Of a stretch of 64,000 nucleotides of DNA, positions 16,027-25,500 are shown piece by piece. The DNA lies in the NCBI GenBank assembly GCA_934539245.1, contig CAKTCK010000008.1:1-64000 (forward strand), in the 5' to 3' direction. Numbering within the stretch: the first letter of the stretch is position 1; the number at the start of each line of letters is the position of its first letter. The notes below the pieces were generated by a model. That model saw only the letters and a program-made list of their open reading frames with translations. It ran no database searches and had not been told where the DNA came from. The position numbers and the translations under genes are program-made. Source of the DNA: an uncultured Faecalibacterium sp. Lineage in GTDB: Bacteria; Bacillota; Clostridia; Oscillospirales; Ruminococcaceae.

Positions 16027-17472
16027 TCAGATGCGGTAGAACCGCGCCTGCCGGTGCAGTTCCAGCGGGTCGTCCGGCCTTGGCGGCGCGGCAGAAGCCT
16101 CGGGCGGGCTGATGGGATGCTCCATCAGCACATAGCGGCACTCGTCGTAGATATGATCCTCCTGCCGGGTGTCGATATCCTCCACATTGCTCTCGTCGTA
16201 CACAAGGTTCGGCAGGGTGCGGATGAAATGCTTGCAGCTGCTGAACACCTGCAGCATCGGCCTTCCGTCCGGCGCGAACCGCAGCCGGTAGTGGAACTGC
16301 ATCTTGCCCGCCAGCCGGGTGTGATCTCCGGGCTGCCAGCGCAGAAAATGCGGGCTGCGCTCCATCATGGCCGCAATGCTCTCGCCTCGGCTTTCGTCAA
16401 AGATGGCGGGGTCTGCCACTCCGTGGATCACCCTGCCCCGCAGCAGCGGGTCGTTCTGCTCAGCCTCCCGGATGCGCTTGGCCTGCTCCACCGGGTCGAT
16501 GCGCAGCCCTTCGTTGGGACGTCCGGTGCAACCGTACAGCTCCTTGATGCGATACAGCCGCCCCTCCTCGTCCACCGCATACCACCCCACCGAAAAGGGC
16601 TTGGAAAAGCCAAAGTCGTACCCACGCCAGATGGGCCAGTGCTTGGGGATGGCAAAGGGTGCGATGACGTGGGTCCAGCGCTGGTCCTGATAATGCGCCG
16701 GGTCGTTGCGCCATTCGGTGAACACCTGCCCGGAAAAGCTGTCCCAGCTGCCGTAGAGCAGCGCCTGCTTTTCCGCCTCCGGCAGGCTGGCAAGGCTTGC
16801 CAGATACCCGGGGTCGTTGGCCAGCAGGGCAGGGTTATCGAACACGCTGGACGGGATGAATACCCGTGCCCGCTCCATCTGCTGGTCGGTGCCGTCCGGC
16901 AGGCGCACCGTGACGGTTTCCACAATGGGGGTACCGGGCGGGGCAGGCGTGATGAACCGTGCCTTCACCCAGCCGTGACCGATGCCGCCGGGGTTGGTGG
17001 TGGCACGCATATACACCCGGGTGCCCGGCCCGGTGGGGCGGTTGCGGCTCATCATGTAGCTGTACTCGTCCCACTCAAAGTGGGTCAGCTCGTCAAAGCC
17101 GATAAAATCGTAGGCCTTGCCCTGATAGTTGGTGCGGTCCTTGGTGTACTGCATGGAGCCGAACCAGATCTTTGCCCCGCTGGGAAAGACCCATACATGG
17201 GAGGTGGCGTTGTACTGCGCCTCCGGGAACGCCCGGCGGTAATACATCTGGCTCTTATCCACAAGGTCGGAAAGCTGCGGGTAGGTCTTGCGCAGGATCA
17301 GCGCCCGGTAATGCGGGATGTGCACCTGCCGCAGCGCTTCGATCAGCAGCGCATCGCTCTTGCCGCCGCCCGCCGCGCCGCCGTACAGCGCCTCCGGTTC
17401 CGGTCTGCGCATAAATTCCAGCTGCCGGGGCTGCGGCTTCCACACAATGACTGCCCGCTCAGTCCTGTTCAT
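16027..17472 (-). CDS. Phage terminase large subunit
   Basis: This 481-residue DNA-packaging motor has a Walker A at residues 31-39 (GGAAGGGKS), a Walker B IGFDEL, a coupling region (RATTNPGG), and a C-terminal nuclease half with acidic residues (GVADPAIFDESRGE and EDHIYDECRYV). All expected parts are present and the length is normal. The ATG follows GGAGGAAAAGGC and overlaps the stop of the upstream small gene in an ATGA, indicating coupling. Base composition looks like the surrounding genes. Confidence 0.92.
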   Translation of the reverse strand: MNRTERAVIVWKPQPRQLEFMRRPEPEALYGGAAGGGKSDALLIEALRQVHIPHYRALILRKTYPQLSDLVDKSQMYYRRAFPEAQYNATSHVWVFPSGAKIWFGSMQYTKDRTNYQGKAYDFIGFDELTHFEWDEYSYMMSRNRPTGPGTRVYMRATTNPGGIGHGWVKARFITPAPPGTPIVETVTVRLPDGTDQQMERARVFIPSSVFDNPALLANDPGYLASLASLPEAEKQALLYGSWDSFSGQVFTEWRNDPAHYQDQRWTHVIAPFAIPKHWPIWRGYDFGFSKPFSVGWYAVDEEGRLYRIKELYGCTGRPNEGLRIDPVEQAKRIREAEQNDPLLRGRVIHGVADPAIFDESRGESIAAMMERSPHFLRWQPGDHTRLAGKMQFHYRLRFAPDGRPMLQVFSSCKHFIRTLPNLVYDESNVEDIDTRQEDHIYDECRYVLMEHPISPPEASAAPPRPDDPLELHRQARFYRI

Positions 17473-17756
17473 GCCTTTTCCTCCTGTTCCACCGGCGGCA
17501 GCAGCACCACACCGCACTCTGTTCCTTCCAGCTCCGTGCCCTGATCGTTCAGGGTCTTTACCACACCCGCCAGATCTTTGAGCACTGCGGTAGCCTCCTT
17601 CAGCCCCTTCATCATCCCGGGGTCGGGGGTGTTCTCCCGCCGGGCGGCCTTCTGCCGCTCGTTCAGCTCCTTCACCTCCTGCGCCAGCAGGGTGCTCAGG
17701 GTGTCGGCGGCGCGGTTCAGGCTCTTCAGCCCGGCGGCGGGCTTTGTCTGCCCCAT
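17469..17756 (-). CDS. Probable small terminase subunit or module leader protein
   Basis: This 95-residue, mostly helical and charged protein (LAQEVKELNERQKAARREN, then GLKEATAVLKDLAGVVKTL) is the first gene of the virion module. It overlaps the terminase large subunit by 4 bases. Position and size fit a small terminase subunit, but no DNA-binding motif is clear. AAAGGAGGAGGAA lies just before the ATG. Transcription must start upstream in the AT-rich stretch 17840-17910, where I see no convincing promoter. Confidence 0.55.
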   Translation of the reverse strand: MGQTKPAAGLKSLNRAADTLSTLLAQEVKELNERQKAARRENTPDPGMMKGLKEATAVLKDLAGVVKTLNDQGTELEGTECGVVLLPPVEQEEKA

Positions 17757-18491
17757 GATGTTCCTCCTCCTTTCGTCCGGTGTCCCGGGCTCTGTACACA
17801 GGATATCACCCGCCCTCCGCGCCCGACAGTGTGCACTTTCGCAGGGTCATTGGGTATTTTTACACAGTAATTATCCCAACAGTATATTTTATATTTTTAA
17901 GGCACAACGCATCTTCGTCAGTTTTGTTTTCCCAGCTGGTGCAGCACGCAGAAAACGGCTGCTCGTATTTCTGACACCTCCCACAAAAACGTTCGCTGCA
18001 CCCTGACCGCCCTGTTACTATGAAGGTACATCGCCGCCATGCCCCAAGGTCGCAGCACCGCCCCCACCCGGGGAGCAGAACTTTTCTCGACCCGTGTTGT
18101 TTTTCTCGCCCGGTAAGGCTGTATAAAAGGCGTTTTCTTTCCGCTATGTAGTATCCCTGAAAATATCTTTCAAAAAATGTATCGCCCATTTTCGCGCTTT
18201 TTTAGCATCCATGCAACATTCAGTCATGTTGAAGAGTGTTTTTTTACATACCTGCATCATATTTGTATGTTGGTTGCAACGGCATGAAAAATTGTGATAA
18301 TTCGTGAAAAGATTTTGTAACCTTTGGTCCGCTTTTGTAGAAACGTAACAAAACATTTGCACCAATCTTGTGAACTTATTCTCTTGCGGAACACCCCCAC
18401 ACAAGGGTATAATACTGTCAGGGATTACGGACGCATGCGACAAATGCGTCTGTGAATATGCTGTGACACACAAATGAAGGAGATTACTATT
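17757..18491. other. Intergenic region between the virion module and mglBAC
   Basis: These 735 bases hold no credible gene. The first part must carry the minus-strand start signals of the virion module: an AT-rich patch at 17860-17910, no consensus promoter. The last part holds the mgl promoter (18384-18413) and an inverted repeat GACGCAT/ATGCGTC (18430-18436/18444-18450) in the mgl leader. I saw no tRNA fragment or direct repeat that would mark a phage attachment site. Confidence 0.6.
18384..18413 (+). promoter_or_regulatory. Promoter of mglBAC
   Basis: TTGCGG and a perfect TATAAT are separated by 18 bases. The 7-bp inverted repeat at 18430-18450 lies just after the start point and could be an operator or leader hairpin. 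Confidence 0.7.
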
Positions 18492-19538
18492 ATGAAAATG
18501 ATTTCTCGCCGCGACTTCCTGAAGGCTTCTGCCGTTGTGGGCGCTACCGCTGCTATGACCGCTTGCGGCGGCTCTTCCTCCACCAGCACCGCTGCTTCCA
18601 GCGTTGCATCTTCTACCGCTGCTTCTGCCGCTGCTACCAACGGCTCTGCCAACATCGGCGTTTGCATCTATCAGTTTGCTGATAACTTCATGACCCTGTA
18701 CCGCTCCGATCTGGAAGGCTACCTGAAGGACATGGGCTACTCCGTCACCATCATGGACGGCAAGAACGACCAGAACACCCAGACCGAGCAGATCAACACC
18801 TTCCTGCAGCAGGGCGTGGACGTGCTGGTCATCAACCCCGTCCAGACCACTTCCGCTCAGACCATCGTTGACACCGTTTCTCCCTCCGGCACCCCCATCG
18901 TGTTCATCAACCGTGAGCCTGAGGAGAGCGTTCTGGATTCCTACAAGGGCAAGTGCTGCTACGTTGGCGCTGACGCACGTCAGTCCGGTACTTATCAGGG
19001 CGAGCTGATCCTCGAGACCGAGACCCAGGGCGACATCAACGGCGACGGCAAGGTCACCTACATTATGTGCAAGGGCGACCCCGAGAACATCGATGCTCAG
19101 TACCGCACCGAGTTCTCCATCAAGGCTCTGACCGATGCCGGCAAGGAAGTCGAGTGCCTGTACGAGTACCTGGATAACTGGGATCAGACCACCGCTCAGC
19201 AGGACGTTGCAAACGCTCTGTCTCAGTACGGCGATAAGATTGAAGTCGTCTTCTGCAACAATGACGCAATGGCACTGGGCGCTCTGCAGTCCATCCAGCA
19301 GGCCGGCCGCACCGTCGGCAAGGACATCTATCTGGTCGGCGTTGACGCACTGGCCGAGGCTGTTCAGGACGTTGTCGATGGCAACATGACCGGTACCGTT
19401 CTGAACGATGACGTGGGTCAGGCTACCAAGGCTGCCGAGGCTACCAAGCTGTTCGTTGAGGGCAAGGACGTTGAGAAGTACTACTGGGTCGACTACGTCA
19501 AGGTCACCAAGGACAACGCCTCTCAGTACCTGAAGTAA
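18492..19538 (+). CDS. mglB: Galactose/glucose-type ABC sugar-binding lipoprotein
   Basis: This is the extracellular binding protein of a sugar ABC importer, 348 residues. The N-terminus has a twin-arginine (SRRDFLK, Arg6-Arg7) signal sequence and a lipobox ending in Cys25 (MTAC), then a Ser/Ala linker. The calcium loop GDINGDGKVTY matches the EF-hand-like loop that marks the galactose-binding protein MglB among its relatives. NNDAMALGALQ and VGVDAL are ligand-side blocks. The ATG chosen has AAGGAG nine bases upstream; an in-frame ATG six codons earlier overlaps that ribosome site. It is first in mglBAC. Confidence 0.92.
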   Translation: MKMISRRDFLKASAVVGATAAMTACGGSSSTSTAASSVASSTAASAAATNGSANIGVCIYQFADNFMTLYRSDLEGYLKDMGYSVTIMDGKNDQNTQTEQINTFLQQGVDVLVINPVQTTSAQTIVDTVSPSGTPIVFINREPEESVLDSYKGKCCYVGADARQSGTYQGELILETETQGDINGDGKVTYIMCKGDPENIDAQYRTEFSIKALTDAGKEVECLYEYLDNWDQTTAQQDVANALSQYGDKIEVVFCNNDAMALGALQSIQQAGRTVGKDIYLVGVDALAEAVQDVVDGNMTGTVLNDDVGQATKAAEATKLFVEGKDVEKYYWVDYVKVTKDNASQYLK

Positions 19539-19606
19539 GACCAAAGTTTCCCGGAACCAATGCAAGGTGCGCAGCAGGCCTTAACGGCTTGAAAGTAAGC
19601 TAAAAA

Positions 19607-19650
19607 GCGCGTGCGTGCGAGAAAACGTCTCCACGCACGCGCCTTATTTT
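19607..19650 (+). terminator. Hairpin between mglB and mglA
   Basis: GCGCGTGCGTG and CACGCACGCGC form an 11-bp stem followed by CTTATTTT. In a binding-protein-first operon this would cut or protect transcripts so that mglB is expressed above mglA and mglC. Confidence 0.75.
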
Positions 19651-19699
19651 AGAAAAAAACTGCCCGCCTGTAAACAAACAAAAAGGAGGCTTTTGCGGA

Positions 19700-21241
19700 A
19701 TGTCAGAATACCGTCTGGTAATGAAAGGCGTGGTCAAGACCTTCCCCGGTGTCAAAGCCCTGGATCATGCACAGCTGGAGCTCCGTCCCGGCAAAGTCAT
19801 GGCTCTGATGGGCGAAAACGGCGCCGGTAAGTCCACTCTGATGAAATGTATGTTCGGCATTTACAAGATGGACGAGGGCGAGATCGAATACGAGGGGCAG
19901 AAGGTAAACATCCCCACCCCGCTGGATGCACTGGACCGTGGCATCGCCATGGTGCATCAGGAGCTGCAGCCCATTCCGGCCCGTACCGTGGCCGAGAACA
20001 TCTGGCTGGGGCGCTACCCCACCAAGAAATACGGCGTTATCACCGTTGTGGATCACGCCAAAATGTACAAAGATACCGATGAACTGCTGAAGAAACTGAA
20101 GCTGGACATCGACCCCCATGCAAAGCTGGGTTCTCTGAGCATCGCCCAGATGCAGATGGTGGAGATTGCCAAGGCCGTTTCCGCCAACTGTAAGGTGCTG
20201 ATTCTGGACGAGCCCACCTCCTCTCTGACCGCCAACGAGGTCGAGAGCCTGTTCCGCATCATGCGGGAGCTGAAGGAGCAGGGCGTTGCTCTGGTCTACA
20301 TCAGCCACAAGATGGACGAGATCAAGGTCATCGCGGACGAAGTCACCATCATGCGCGATGGCCAGTACATCGGCAAGTGGGACGTTGCCACCATGACCAA
20401 GGAGCAGATCATTGCAAAGATGGTCGGCCGTGAGCTGTCCAACCTGTTCCCCCCGCTGGAGAACGTGCCCTCGGACGAGGTCATGATGAAGGTGGAGGAC
20501 TTTACTTCCATCCATCCCCGCTCCTTCCGCCATTGCAGCTTTGAGCTGAAAAAGGGCGAAATTCTGGGCGTTGCCGGTCTGGTGGGCGCACAGCGCACCG
20601 AGCTGATGGAAGGCATCTTCGGTCTGCGTGCCCATACCTCTGGTAAGGTGTGGATCAAGGGCGAAGAGGTCAACATCAAACAGCCCCGTGATGCCATCCA
20701 GAAGAGCGTTGCTCTGCTGACCGAGGATCGCCGTGCTACCGGCATTCTGGGCGTGCTGAGCGTTGCCGATAACATCTCCATCGCTTCCCTGGATGCCCTG
20801 CGGAAGGGTCCCATCATGCTGGACAACAAAAAGATCCTCGATCTGGTGGCTACCAACAAGGAAAAGATGGCCATCAAGGTGCCCAGCCCCAAGACCCAGA
20901 TCAAGAGCCTTTCCGGCGGCAACCAGCAGAAGGTGCTGATTGCCCGCTGGCTTGCCAACAACCCCGATGTGCTCATTCTGGACGAGCCTACCCGCGGCAT
21001 CGACGTCGGTGCAAAGTACGAGATTTACTGCATCATCGCCGATCTGGCCAAGCAGGGCAAGAGCATTATCATGATCTCCTCTGAAATGAGCGAGATCATC
21101 GGTATGTCCAACCGTGTCATGGTCATGTGCGACGGCCGTATCACCGGCTTTATCAACGGTAAGGATGCCACGCAGGAGAACATCATGGCGCTGGCTACCC
21201 AGTTCGAGACCGCACCTGACGCAGCTGCGGCAAATCAGTAA
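19700..21241 (+). CDS. mglA: Sugar ABC transporter ATP-binding protein (two ABC domains)
   Basis: This is the cytoplasmic double ATPase of the Mgl importer, 513 residues, normal for the RbsA/MglA group. The first domain has GENGAGKST, a signature LSIAQMQMVEIAKA and LILDEPTSSL. The second has a degenerate Walker A (GLVGAQRTEL), LSGGNQQKVLIARWL and LILDEPTRGID. A non-functional second P-loop is usual in this group. AAAAGGAGGCTTTTGCGGA precedes the ATG. It is followed after 18 bases by mglC. Confidence 0.94.
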   Translation: MSEYRLVMKGVVKTFPGVKALDHAQLELRPGKVMALMGENGAGKSTLMKCMFGIYKMDEGEIEYEGQKVNIPTPLDALDRGIAMVHQELQPIPARTVAENIWLGRYPTKKYGVITVVDHAKMYKDTDELLKKLKLDIDPHAKLGSLSIAQMQMVEIAKAVSANCKVLILDEPTSSLTANEVESLFRIMRELKEQGVALVYISHKMDEIKVIADEVTIMRDGQYIGKWDVATMTKEQIIAKMVGRELSNLFPPLENVPSDEVMMKVEDFTSIHPRSFRHCSFELKKGEILGVAGLVGAQRTELMEGIFGLRAHTSGKVWIKGEEVNIKQPRDAIQKSVALLTEDRRATGILGVLSVADNISIASLDALRKGPIMLDNKKILDLVATNKEKMAIKVPSPKTQIKSLSGGNQQKVLIARWLANNPDVLILDEPTRGIDVGAKYEIYCIIADLAKQGKSIIMISSEMSEIIGMSNRVMVMCDGRITGFINGKDATQENIMALATQFETAPDAAAANQ

Positions 21242-21259
21242 TTAAGGAGGCTGTCTATC

Positions 21260-22258
21260 GTGGAAGCTACCAAAAAATTGAATGGCAAGGCTGTGGGCAA
21301 GTGGCTCAGCAACAACGCCATTATCATGATGATGCTGGCCATCACTCTGGTCGTTGGCATCATTCACCCCAACTTCTTCTCCGGCACCAACATGATCAAC
21401 CTGTTCAAGAACGTGTCCATCCGCTACATCATCGCGCTGGGCATTTCCGGCTGCCTGATCACCACCGGTAACGACCTGTCCGCTGGCCGTCTGGCTGGTT
21501 TTGCCGCCTGCCTTGCCTGCATTTTTGCGCAGACCGAAGGCGCTTCCGGCAAGTTCTACCCCAATATGCCCACCCTGTCCACCCCCGTGGTATTCATTCT
21601 GGTCATTGCCATCTGCGCTATCGTGGGTCTGTGCAACGGTCTGGTGGTCAGCTACCTGAAGGTGCAGCCCTTCATTGCTACCTTGGGTATGCAGCAGGTG
21701 GTCTACGGTATCTGCCTTGTGTACACCGGCGGTACCCCCATCGGCTCTTTGAACAAAAACTTCACCTCTCTGGCCTCCAATACCATCCTTGCCGTTCCCG
21801 TGCTGATCTGGATCGCCCTGATCGTGGCTGTCTGCTTCTGGTTCCTGTACAACAAGACCCGCCACGGTAAGTATATGTACGCTATCGGCGGCAACGAGGC
21901 TGCTGCTGAGGTGGCCGGTGTCAACGTTTACGCCACCAAGATCCGCATCTACATTCTGGCCTCCTGCATGTTCGGTCTGGCAGGCTGCCTGCTGGCTGCA
22001 AAGTCCGGCGGCGCATCCGTCAACACTGCAATGGGCTATGAGCTGGACGCCATCGCAGCCTGCACCATCGGCGGTGTTTCCACCACCGGCGGCGTTGGTA
22101 CTGTGCCCGGCGTTCTGGTCGGCGTTCTGGTCTTTGAGCTGATGAAGGTCGCTCTGCAGTTCATGAACGTCAACTCCTCCTACACCTACATCGTTCAGGG
22201 TCTTGTCATTATCGTGGCTGTCGCCATTGATATCCGCAAGTATCTGGCTAAGAAGTAA
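21260..22258 (+). CDS. mglC: Sugar ABC transporter permease, GTG start
   Basis: This is the inner-membrane channel subunit, 332 residues with eight to ten hydrophobic spans. It carries the permease family block GVNVYATKIRIYILAS and the Gly-rich TIGGVSTTGGVGTV. The start is GTG, with AAGGAGG nine bases upstream; no ATG is better placed. It is the last gene of mglBAC and is followed by a strong terminator. It works with MglB and MglA to import galactose, glucose or methyl-galactoside type sugars; the exact sugar cannot be read from sequence. Confidence 0.93.
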   Translation: MEATKKLNGKAVGKWLSNNAIIMMMLAITLVVGIIHPNFFSGTNMINLFKNVSIRYIIALGISGCLITTGNDLSAGRLAGFAACLACIFAQTEGASGKFYPNMPTLSTPVVFILVIAICAIVGLCNGLVVSYLKVQPFIATLGMQQVVYGICLVYTGGTPIGSLNKNFTSLASNTILAVPVLIWIALIVAVCFWFLYNKTRHGKYMYAIGGNEAAAEVAGVNVYATKIRIYILASCMFGLAGCLLAAKSGGASVNTAMGYELDAIAACTIGGVSTTGGVGTVPGVLVGVLVFELMKVALQFMNVNSSYTYIVQGLVIIVAVAIDIRKYLAKK

Positions 22259-22278
22259 TCTCCTCATCATCCCCCTTT

Positions 22279-22313
22279 GCACCCGCAGTCTTTGCACTGC
22301 GGGTGCTTTTTTT
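22279..22313 (+). terminator. Terminator of mglBAC
   Basis: GCACCCGCAG and CTGCGGGTGC form a perfect stem followed by seven T. Confidence 0.92.
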
Positions 22314-22372
22314 GTCCACATTTTTGTGGTATCATAAGGAAAAACATCTTATTCTTACAGGAGGGACTTTCC

Positions 22373-22684
22373 ATGGCACAGCCCACCCCGGACACGCAGA
22401 CCGAGCTTGAACACCGCGAGGCCGCACTGGCCGCCCGCGAGGCAGAGCTTGCCCGCCAGCAGGCAGAATTGCAGGCGCAGAAGGCCGATTTTGAGCAGAG
22501 CAAAAAGCGCCTGCTGGACAACGGCAACAAGGACTTTGTAAACCCCAAGGAAAAGCTTTACGATAAATTTCCGCTCACAGTGCACCAGATGGACATCATC
22601 ATCGGCGTGCTGTTCGCCCTGATTGCTCTTTTTCTTGTGCTGGGCGTGACCCACACCAGCTTTTTCGGCCTGTTCGGCGGCTGA
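22373..22684 (+). CDS. Small coiled-coil protein with a C-terminal membrane anchor
   Basis: This 103-residue protein has residues about 10-55 as a charged coiled coil of Glu/Ala/Arg repeats (LEHREAALAAREAELARQQ), and residues about 78-97 as one hydrophobic segment (IIIGVLFALIALFLVLG). The topology suggests a tail-anchored membrane protein with its coil in the cytoplasm. CAGGAGG precedes the ATG. The M16 protease gene begins 48 bases later and may share the transcript. I do not recognise the family. Confidence 0.65.
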   Translation: MAQPTPDTQTELEHREAALAAREAELARQQAELQAQKADFEQSKKRLLDNGNKDFVNPKEKLYDKFPLTVHQMDIIIGVLFALIALFLVLGVTHTSFFGLFGG

Positions 22685-22732
22685 GCCGCAGGCGCATCCT
22701 CTGTGAAAAACATCCCGTAAAGGAGAATAAAA

Positions 22733-25486
22733 ATGGCACACTATCCCGGTTATACCGTCCTGCGCACCGAGGACTGCCCCGAGCAGCACGGTACCTTGAC
22801 CCTGCTCACCCATGACGTCAGCGGCGCAGCCGTGCTGCTGGTGGAAAATGAGGACATCAACAAGGCCTTCGGCATCGGCTTCGGCACCTTTCCGTCCGAT
22901 GACACCGGCGTGTTCCACATTCTTGAACATTCCGTGCTGGCGGGCAGCGAAAAATACCCGGTCAGCTCCCCCTTTGTGCAGCTGCTCAAAAGCAGCATGG
23001 CGTCCTTCCTCAATGCAATGACCTTCCCGGACAAGACGGTCTATCCCTTTGCCACCCCCAACGAGACCGATTTCTGCAACCTGATGGACGTCTACCTGAA
23101 CGCGGTGTTCTGCCCGCTGGCGATGGTTGACTCTGCCGTGTTCGAGCAGGAGGGCTGGCACCGGGACGCAGACGGCACGGTCAGCGGCGTGGTCTACAAC
23201 GAGATGCAGGGTGCGCTGGCTTCCCCGGATGCCCAGCTGCAAAATGCCCTGCAGCGGGCCATGTTCCCGGATACCGCCTACGGCTTTGTGTCCGGCGGCG
23301 ACCCGGCGTCCATCCCCGCCCTGACCTACGAGAAATACCAGCGGGTGTACCGCCGCCATTACAGCGCCGACAACTGCTGCATTACCCTGTACGGCAAGAT
23401 GGACATGGCCGACAAGCTGGCGCGGCTGGATAAGGACTACCTGTCCAAGATGCCCAAGGCTGCTGCCCGTCCCCGCCTGACCATGCAGGACGAGCAGCCC
23501 GGCGCGTTCGTGGAGCTGCCCTACTACACCGACCAGCCCAAGCCGGACGAGGTGCAGTGCGCGCTGGCATGGTACACCGGCGCATTTGCCGACCGGGAGC
23601 GGCAGCTGGGCGTGGAGATCCTGCTAGGTGCATTGCTGAGCACCAACAGCTCCCCCCTCAAGGCCGCGCTGCTGGCCGAGCAGCTGGGCGCAGATATCGA
23701 CATCGGCTTTGACGACAGCACCCTGCAGCCCACCTTGGAGCTGCTGCTGCGCGGTGCTACGGCAGATTCTGCCCGCAAGTTTGCCCCCGCTGTGCGCAAG
23801 GCAGTGGACGAGCTGCTAAAGACCGGCATTCCCCACGACCTGTTGCTGGCGGCTTTGAACGAGGCAGAGTTTGCTTCGCTGGAGCGTCCGGGCAGTCTGC
23901 CGGACGGCGTGCTGGACGCCATCAACGCCGCCACCGGCTGGCTGCACACCGGCGATGCCGCCCTGCTGCTGCACACCGATAAGCTCTTCGCTGCCCTGCG
24001 CAGCAAGCTGGAAGAGGGCTGGTTCGACACCCTGCTGCGGGAGCTGTTTGCCCCCGCCCCGGTGCAGGTGATGCAGATCCCCACCGCCCCCAAGACCGAG
24101 GACGCTGCCGCCCCGGTGCGCACCGATGGCAAGCTGGTGCTGGAGCACCCCCTTACCGCCGCCGACCTTGGCGCGGGCGATGCCGCCCCGCAGGGCAGCG
24201 CAGAACAGCTGGCCGCTGCCACCCTGCTGCGCCACCCCTCTGCCGGCAGCCTATACCTGAATTTCTACTATGATCTGGGCAGCATCACCCCGGAGGAGCT
24301 GCAATACCTGAACCTGCTCACCGATGTGCTGGACGAGCTGGATACCCCCGCCCACACCGCCCAGCAGCTGAACACCCTGCGCAGCACATGGCTGGGCGAC
24401 AGCCGCGCCCAGCTGGATCTCTGGACCGGGCGGCAGGAGGGTTCACCCTGCCACGCAAAGCTTTCCCTCTGCCTGAGCCTGCTGGAGCGCAGCCTGGAAA
24501 AGGCGGTGGAGATCGGCGGCGAGTGGCTGTACGATACCGTCCTTACCGGCGCTGTCGCCGAGGCGGCCTATGCCCGGGTGGTCAGCCAGCTGAAATTGCA
24601 CATGGAGCAGCTGTTCATCCAGCAGGGCAACGAGTTTGCTTCCACCCGCGCCCGTGCCCATTATTATGTAGAAGGCGCTGCGGACGAAGCCTGCACCGGT
24701 GTGAGCTACTACCACTTCCTGTGCGGTCTGCTGGAAAAGGCCGACTGGACGGCACTGGGCACAAAGCTGGACGCCCTGCGCCGCCGGGTGCTGCAAAACG
24801 CCGCTCTGACCGTCAGCCTGCACGGCACCGAGGACGCACTGGAAAAGCTGCGCACCCTGCTGCCGGAAAGCCGCTTTGCTGCTGCGCAGCGCACCCCGGC
24901 GCAGCCCTACACCCAGCCCCTGACACCCCCGGTGAACGAAGCCTTTATCATTGACGGCGGTGTGAACTACGATGTGCTGGCATGGCCCATGCCCCGGGAC
25001 AGCCGCCGCCGGGTGCTGGCACGGGTGATGAGCTACGAGTACCTGTGGCACACCATCCGGGAGGTGGGCGGTGCCTACGGCACCGGAATGCTCTGTGCAG
25101 ACGGCATCGAGTTTTTGTACACCTACCGGGACCCCCACCTGCGGGAAAGCTACGAAACCTTTGCAAACGCCCCCGCCGCCCTTGCCGCCCGGGATTACAC
25201 CGCCCGGGATCTGGACGAGTTCATCGTGGGCACCGCCGCCAAGCTGGACACGCCCCGCAAGGCGCGTGCCGCCGCACGGGAGCTGGATCACCGGTACTTC
25301 TGCGGCATCACGGACGAGATGCGCGCCGCCGACCGCAAGGCGCTGTGCAGCGTGGACGCCGCCCTGCTGAAAGAGCAGGCCGCCGCGCTGTCCGACGTGC
25401 TGTCCGGCGGCGTGCGGGTGGCCTTTGGCAGCAAGGACGCCGTGGAAGCCGCGAAGGATCTGTTTGACCGGATAGAAACGCTGTAA
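22733..25486 (+). CDS. M16C-family zinc metalloprotease (PreP/insulinase type)
   Basis: This is a 917-residue cytoplasmic peptidase with the inverted zinc motif HILEH at residues 62-66 (Glu65 as base). It is followed by the family block GSEKYPVSSPF, the conserved NAMTFPDKTVYPF, and the downstream EGWHRD and VVYNEMQGAL region that supplies the third zinc ligand. Length and two-half layout fit the single-chain PreP subgroup, which degrades peptides in a closed chamber. There is no signal peptide. AAAGGAGAATAAAA precedes the ATG. The dispersed repeat at 25501 supplies its terminator hairpin. Confidence 0.92.
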   Translation: MAHYPGYTVLRTEDCPEQHGTLTLLTHDVSGAAVLLVENEDINKAFGIGFGTFPSDDTGVFHILEHSVLAGSEKYPVSSPFVQLLKSSMASFLNAMTFPDKTVYPFATPNETDFCNLMDVYLNAVFCPLAMVDSAVFEQEGWHRDADGTVSGVVYNEMQGALASPDAQLQNALQRAMFPDTAYGFVSGGDPASIPALTYEKYQRVYRRHYSADNCCITLYGKMDMADKLARLDKDYLSKMPKAAARPRLTMQDEQPGAFVELPYYTDQPKPDEVQCALAWYTGAFADRERQLGVEILLGALLSTNSSPLKAALLAEQLGADIDIGFDDSTLQPTLELLLRGATADSARKFAPAVRKAVDELLKTGIPHDLLLAALNEAEFASLERPGSLPDGVLDAINAATGWLHTGDAALLLHTDKLFAALRSKLEEGWFDTLLRELFAPAPVQVMQIPTAPKTEDAAAPVRTDGKLVLEHPLTAADLGAGDAAPQGSAEQLAAATLLRHPSAGSLYLNFYYDLGSITPEELQYLNLLTDVLDELDTPAHTAQQLNTLRSTWLGDSRAQLDLWTGRQEGSPCHAKLSLCLSLLERSLEKAVEIGGEWLYDTVLTGAVAEAAYARVVSQLKLHMEQLFIQQGNEFASTRARAHYYVEGAADEACTGVSYYHFLCGLLEKADWTALGTKLDALRRRVLQNAALTVSLHGTEDALEKLRTLLPESRFAAAQRTPAQPYTQPLTPPVNEAFIIDGGVNYDVLAWPMPRDSRRRVLARVMSYEYLWHTIREVGGAYGTGMLCADGIEFLYTYRDPHLRESYETFANAPAALAARDYTARDLDEFIVGTAAKLDTPRKARAAARELDHRYFCGITDEMRAADRKALCSVDAALLKEQAAALSDVLSGGVRVAFGSKDAVEAAKDLFDRIETL

Positions 25487-25500
25487 GCGCTGCCCACAGG

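Noticed and set aside
18474..18491. Earlier ATG for mglB
   Set aside because: It overlaps the AAGGAG ribosome site that serves the ATG at 18492, and the signal peptide starts at the latter.
20578..20635. Degenerate second Walker A in MglA as a sign of a broken gene
   Set aside because: A degenerate second P-loop is normal for RbsA/MglA-type double ATPases.
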